A stretch of 64,000 nucleotides of DNA from Paenibacillus sp. FSL H8-0079 (lineage in GTDB: Bacteria; Bacillota; Bacilli; Paenibacillales; Paenibacillaceae). The stretch lies in NCBI RefSeq assembly GCF_037991315.1, contig NZ_CP150300.1, positions 5,208,001-5,272,000 of the forward strand, written 5' to 3'. The notes below the pieces were generated by a model. The model saw nothing but the letters and a program-made list of their open reading frames with translations. It did not search any database and was not told the DNA's origin. Below are positions 63,379 through 64,000 of this stretch, in pieces. Each line of letters starts with the position of its first letter. Position 1 is the stretch's first letter. Position numbers and translations under genes: made by a program.

Positions 63379-63395
63379 GGATGCGCGGCTTTTTC
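63361..63395 (+). terminator. Terminator overlapping the end of the TetR-type gene
   Basis: Arms AAGCTGCCATCC and GGATGCGCGGCTT pair with one bulge; the loop contains the TAA stop, and TTTTT follows. The regulator and the following gene may thus be transcribed separately. Confidence 0.6.
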
Positions 63396-63439
63396 ATACG
63401 TGATCTAAGCCTAGGTTTTAGACATTTTTCCAAAAGTGA

Positions 63440-63450
63440 CCAAAAATTGG
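63440..63450. promoter_or_regulatory. Short palindrome in the oleate hydratase leader
   Basis: CCAAAAATTGG is an 11-bp palindrome, 82 bases before the start of the oleate hydratase gene. Size fits only part of a TetR-type operator, so its role is uncertain. Confidence 0.3.
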
Positions 63451-63532
63451 ACACTCTCTTTCTTTTGATCATACCTCACGGAACCTGCAAGGTTTACATT
63501 AGAGATGTGATTACAGTAACTTTTGGAGGCGA

Positions 63533-64000
63533 ATGATCGTGAAGAAAGAACATGGTAATAAACAGGTCTATTTTGTAGGCGGCGGCATTGCATCTTTGGC
63601 GGGTGCAGCTTATCTGGTCAGAGATTGTGACTTTCCCGGAGAACACATTCACATTATCGAAGAAATGCCGATTCTCGGCGGCAGCAATGACGGTGCTGGT
63701 AATCCCGATCAAGGTTATATCATCCGCGGCGGGCGGATGCTCAATGACGAGGCCTATGAGAATCTGTGGGAGTTGCTGGCTTCCATCCCTTCCATCGACC
63801 GTCCGGGCATATCTGTCCGACAGGAAATCACCGAATTTGACGAGGCCAATCCCACACATTCCAATGCGCGGCTCATCAACCGTGACGGCAAGGTCGAAGA
63901 CGTGCTCTCCATGGGTTTTGATATGGCGGACCGGTTGGCGATGGGAAAACTGATTATTACTCCTGAAGACACGCTGGGTAAATTGCGAATCAACGACTGG
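63533..64000 (+). CDS. Oleate hydratase (FAD-dependent), 3' end missing
   Basis: Adds water to the double bond of oleic acid to give 10-hydroxystearic acid; it is an FAD enzyme acting at the membrane and detoxifies free fatty acids in several Gram-positive bacteria. The visible 156 codons contain the FAD-binding motif VYFVGGGIASLAGAAYLV, IIEEMPILGGSNDGAGN and RGGRMLNDEAYENLWELL, all characteristic. GGAGG (63525-63529) precedes ATG 63533 by only 3 bases and GTG 63539 by 9, so the real start may be GTG 63539. It follows the TetR-type regulator. The gene runs off the window end. Confidence 0.93.
   Translation, partial: MIVKKEHGNKQVYFVGGGIASLAGAAYLVRDCDFPGEHIHIIEEMPILGGSNDGAGNPDQGYIIRGGRMLNDEAYENLWELLASIPSIDRPGISVRQEITEFDEANPTHSNARLINRDGKVEDVLSMGFDMADRLAMGKLIITPEDTLGKLRINDW

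Overview
The window looks like a chromosomal segment of a spore-forming Gram-positive of the Paenibacillus type. Supporting signs are strong AGGAGG-type ribosome binding sites, a Bacillus-like hem operon with hemX, paired lonA/lonB, a gerM-rph-rdgB block, LicT-type antitermination, TTG and GTG starts, and a Lpl-type ABC importer with an AraC/YesN-like regulator. The species assignment is inference from gene content and order.

Layout. 1-14.9 kb (all minus strand) is conserved housekeeping: tig, clpP-clpX-ispG, lonB-lonA-engB, then hemA-hemX-(siroheme dehydrogenase)-hemC, the last cut by the window edge. A tetratricopeptide-like gene upstream of tig seems to start at ATT. 15.1-25.5 kb is a block bounded by two identical tRNA-Arg(TCT) genes in opposite orientation. 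It holds an MFS exporter, a 1315-residue subtilase, a methyltransferase and a beta-glucoside-type PTS gene with its licT antiterminator, two RNA antiterminator sites and a cre site. 25.8-30.9 kb has a DUF4870 membrane protein, two small unknown genes, asnB and a chemoreceptor.

31.2-36.3 kb is the most interesting part: five tightly coupled genes matching the uncharacterised Salmonella STM4011-STM4015 families (two radical SAM enzymes, an alkaline-phosphatase-superfamily hydrolase, a protein with ATP-grasp-like motifs, and a leucine-rich-repeat protein). A perfect palindrome resembling the Gram-positive LexA box abuts a candidate promoter in front of the set. No function is known to me.

36.7-45.6 kb returns to ordinary genes: rph-rdgB, gerM, a PgpA-family phosphatase, an operon of a small exported protein + ApbE flavin transferase + ferric-reductase-like b-type cytochrome, a metallo-beta-lactamase-fold hydrolase with a methyltransferase, and a DUF72 gene. 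45.7-60.1 kb is a carbohydrate-use locus on one strand: AraC-type sensor-regulator, two permeases and a binding lipoprotein, then four enzymes without signal peptides (GH106-like, GH43, polysaccharide deacetylase, GH105). Together they suggest uptake of pectin-type, probably rhamnogalacturonan, oligosaccharides followed by cytoplasmic degradation. 60.3-64 kb has an M20 dipeptidase, a 1.1-kb gene-free stretch with decayed tandem repeats, a TetR-type regulator and the start of an oleate hydratase gene cut by the window edge.
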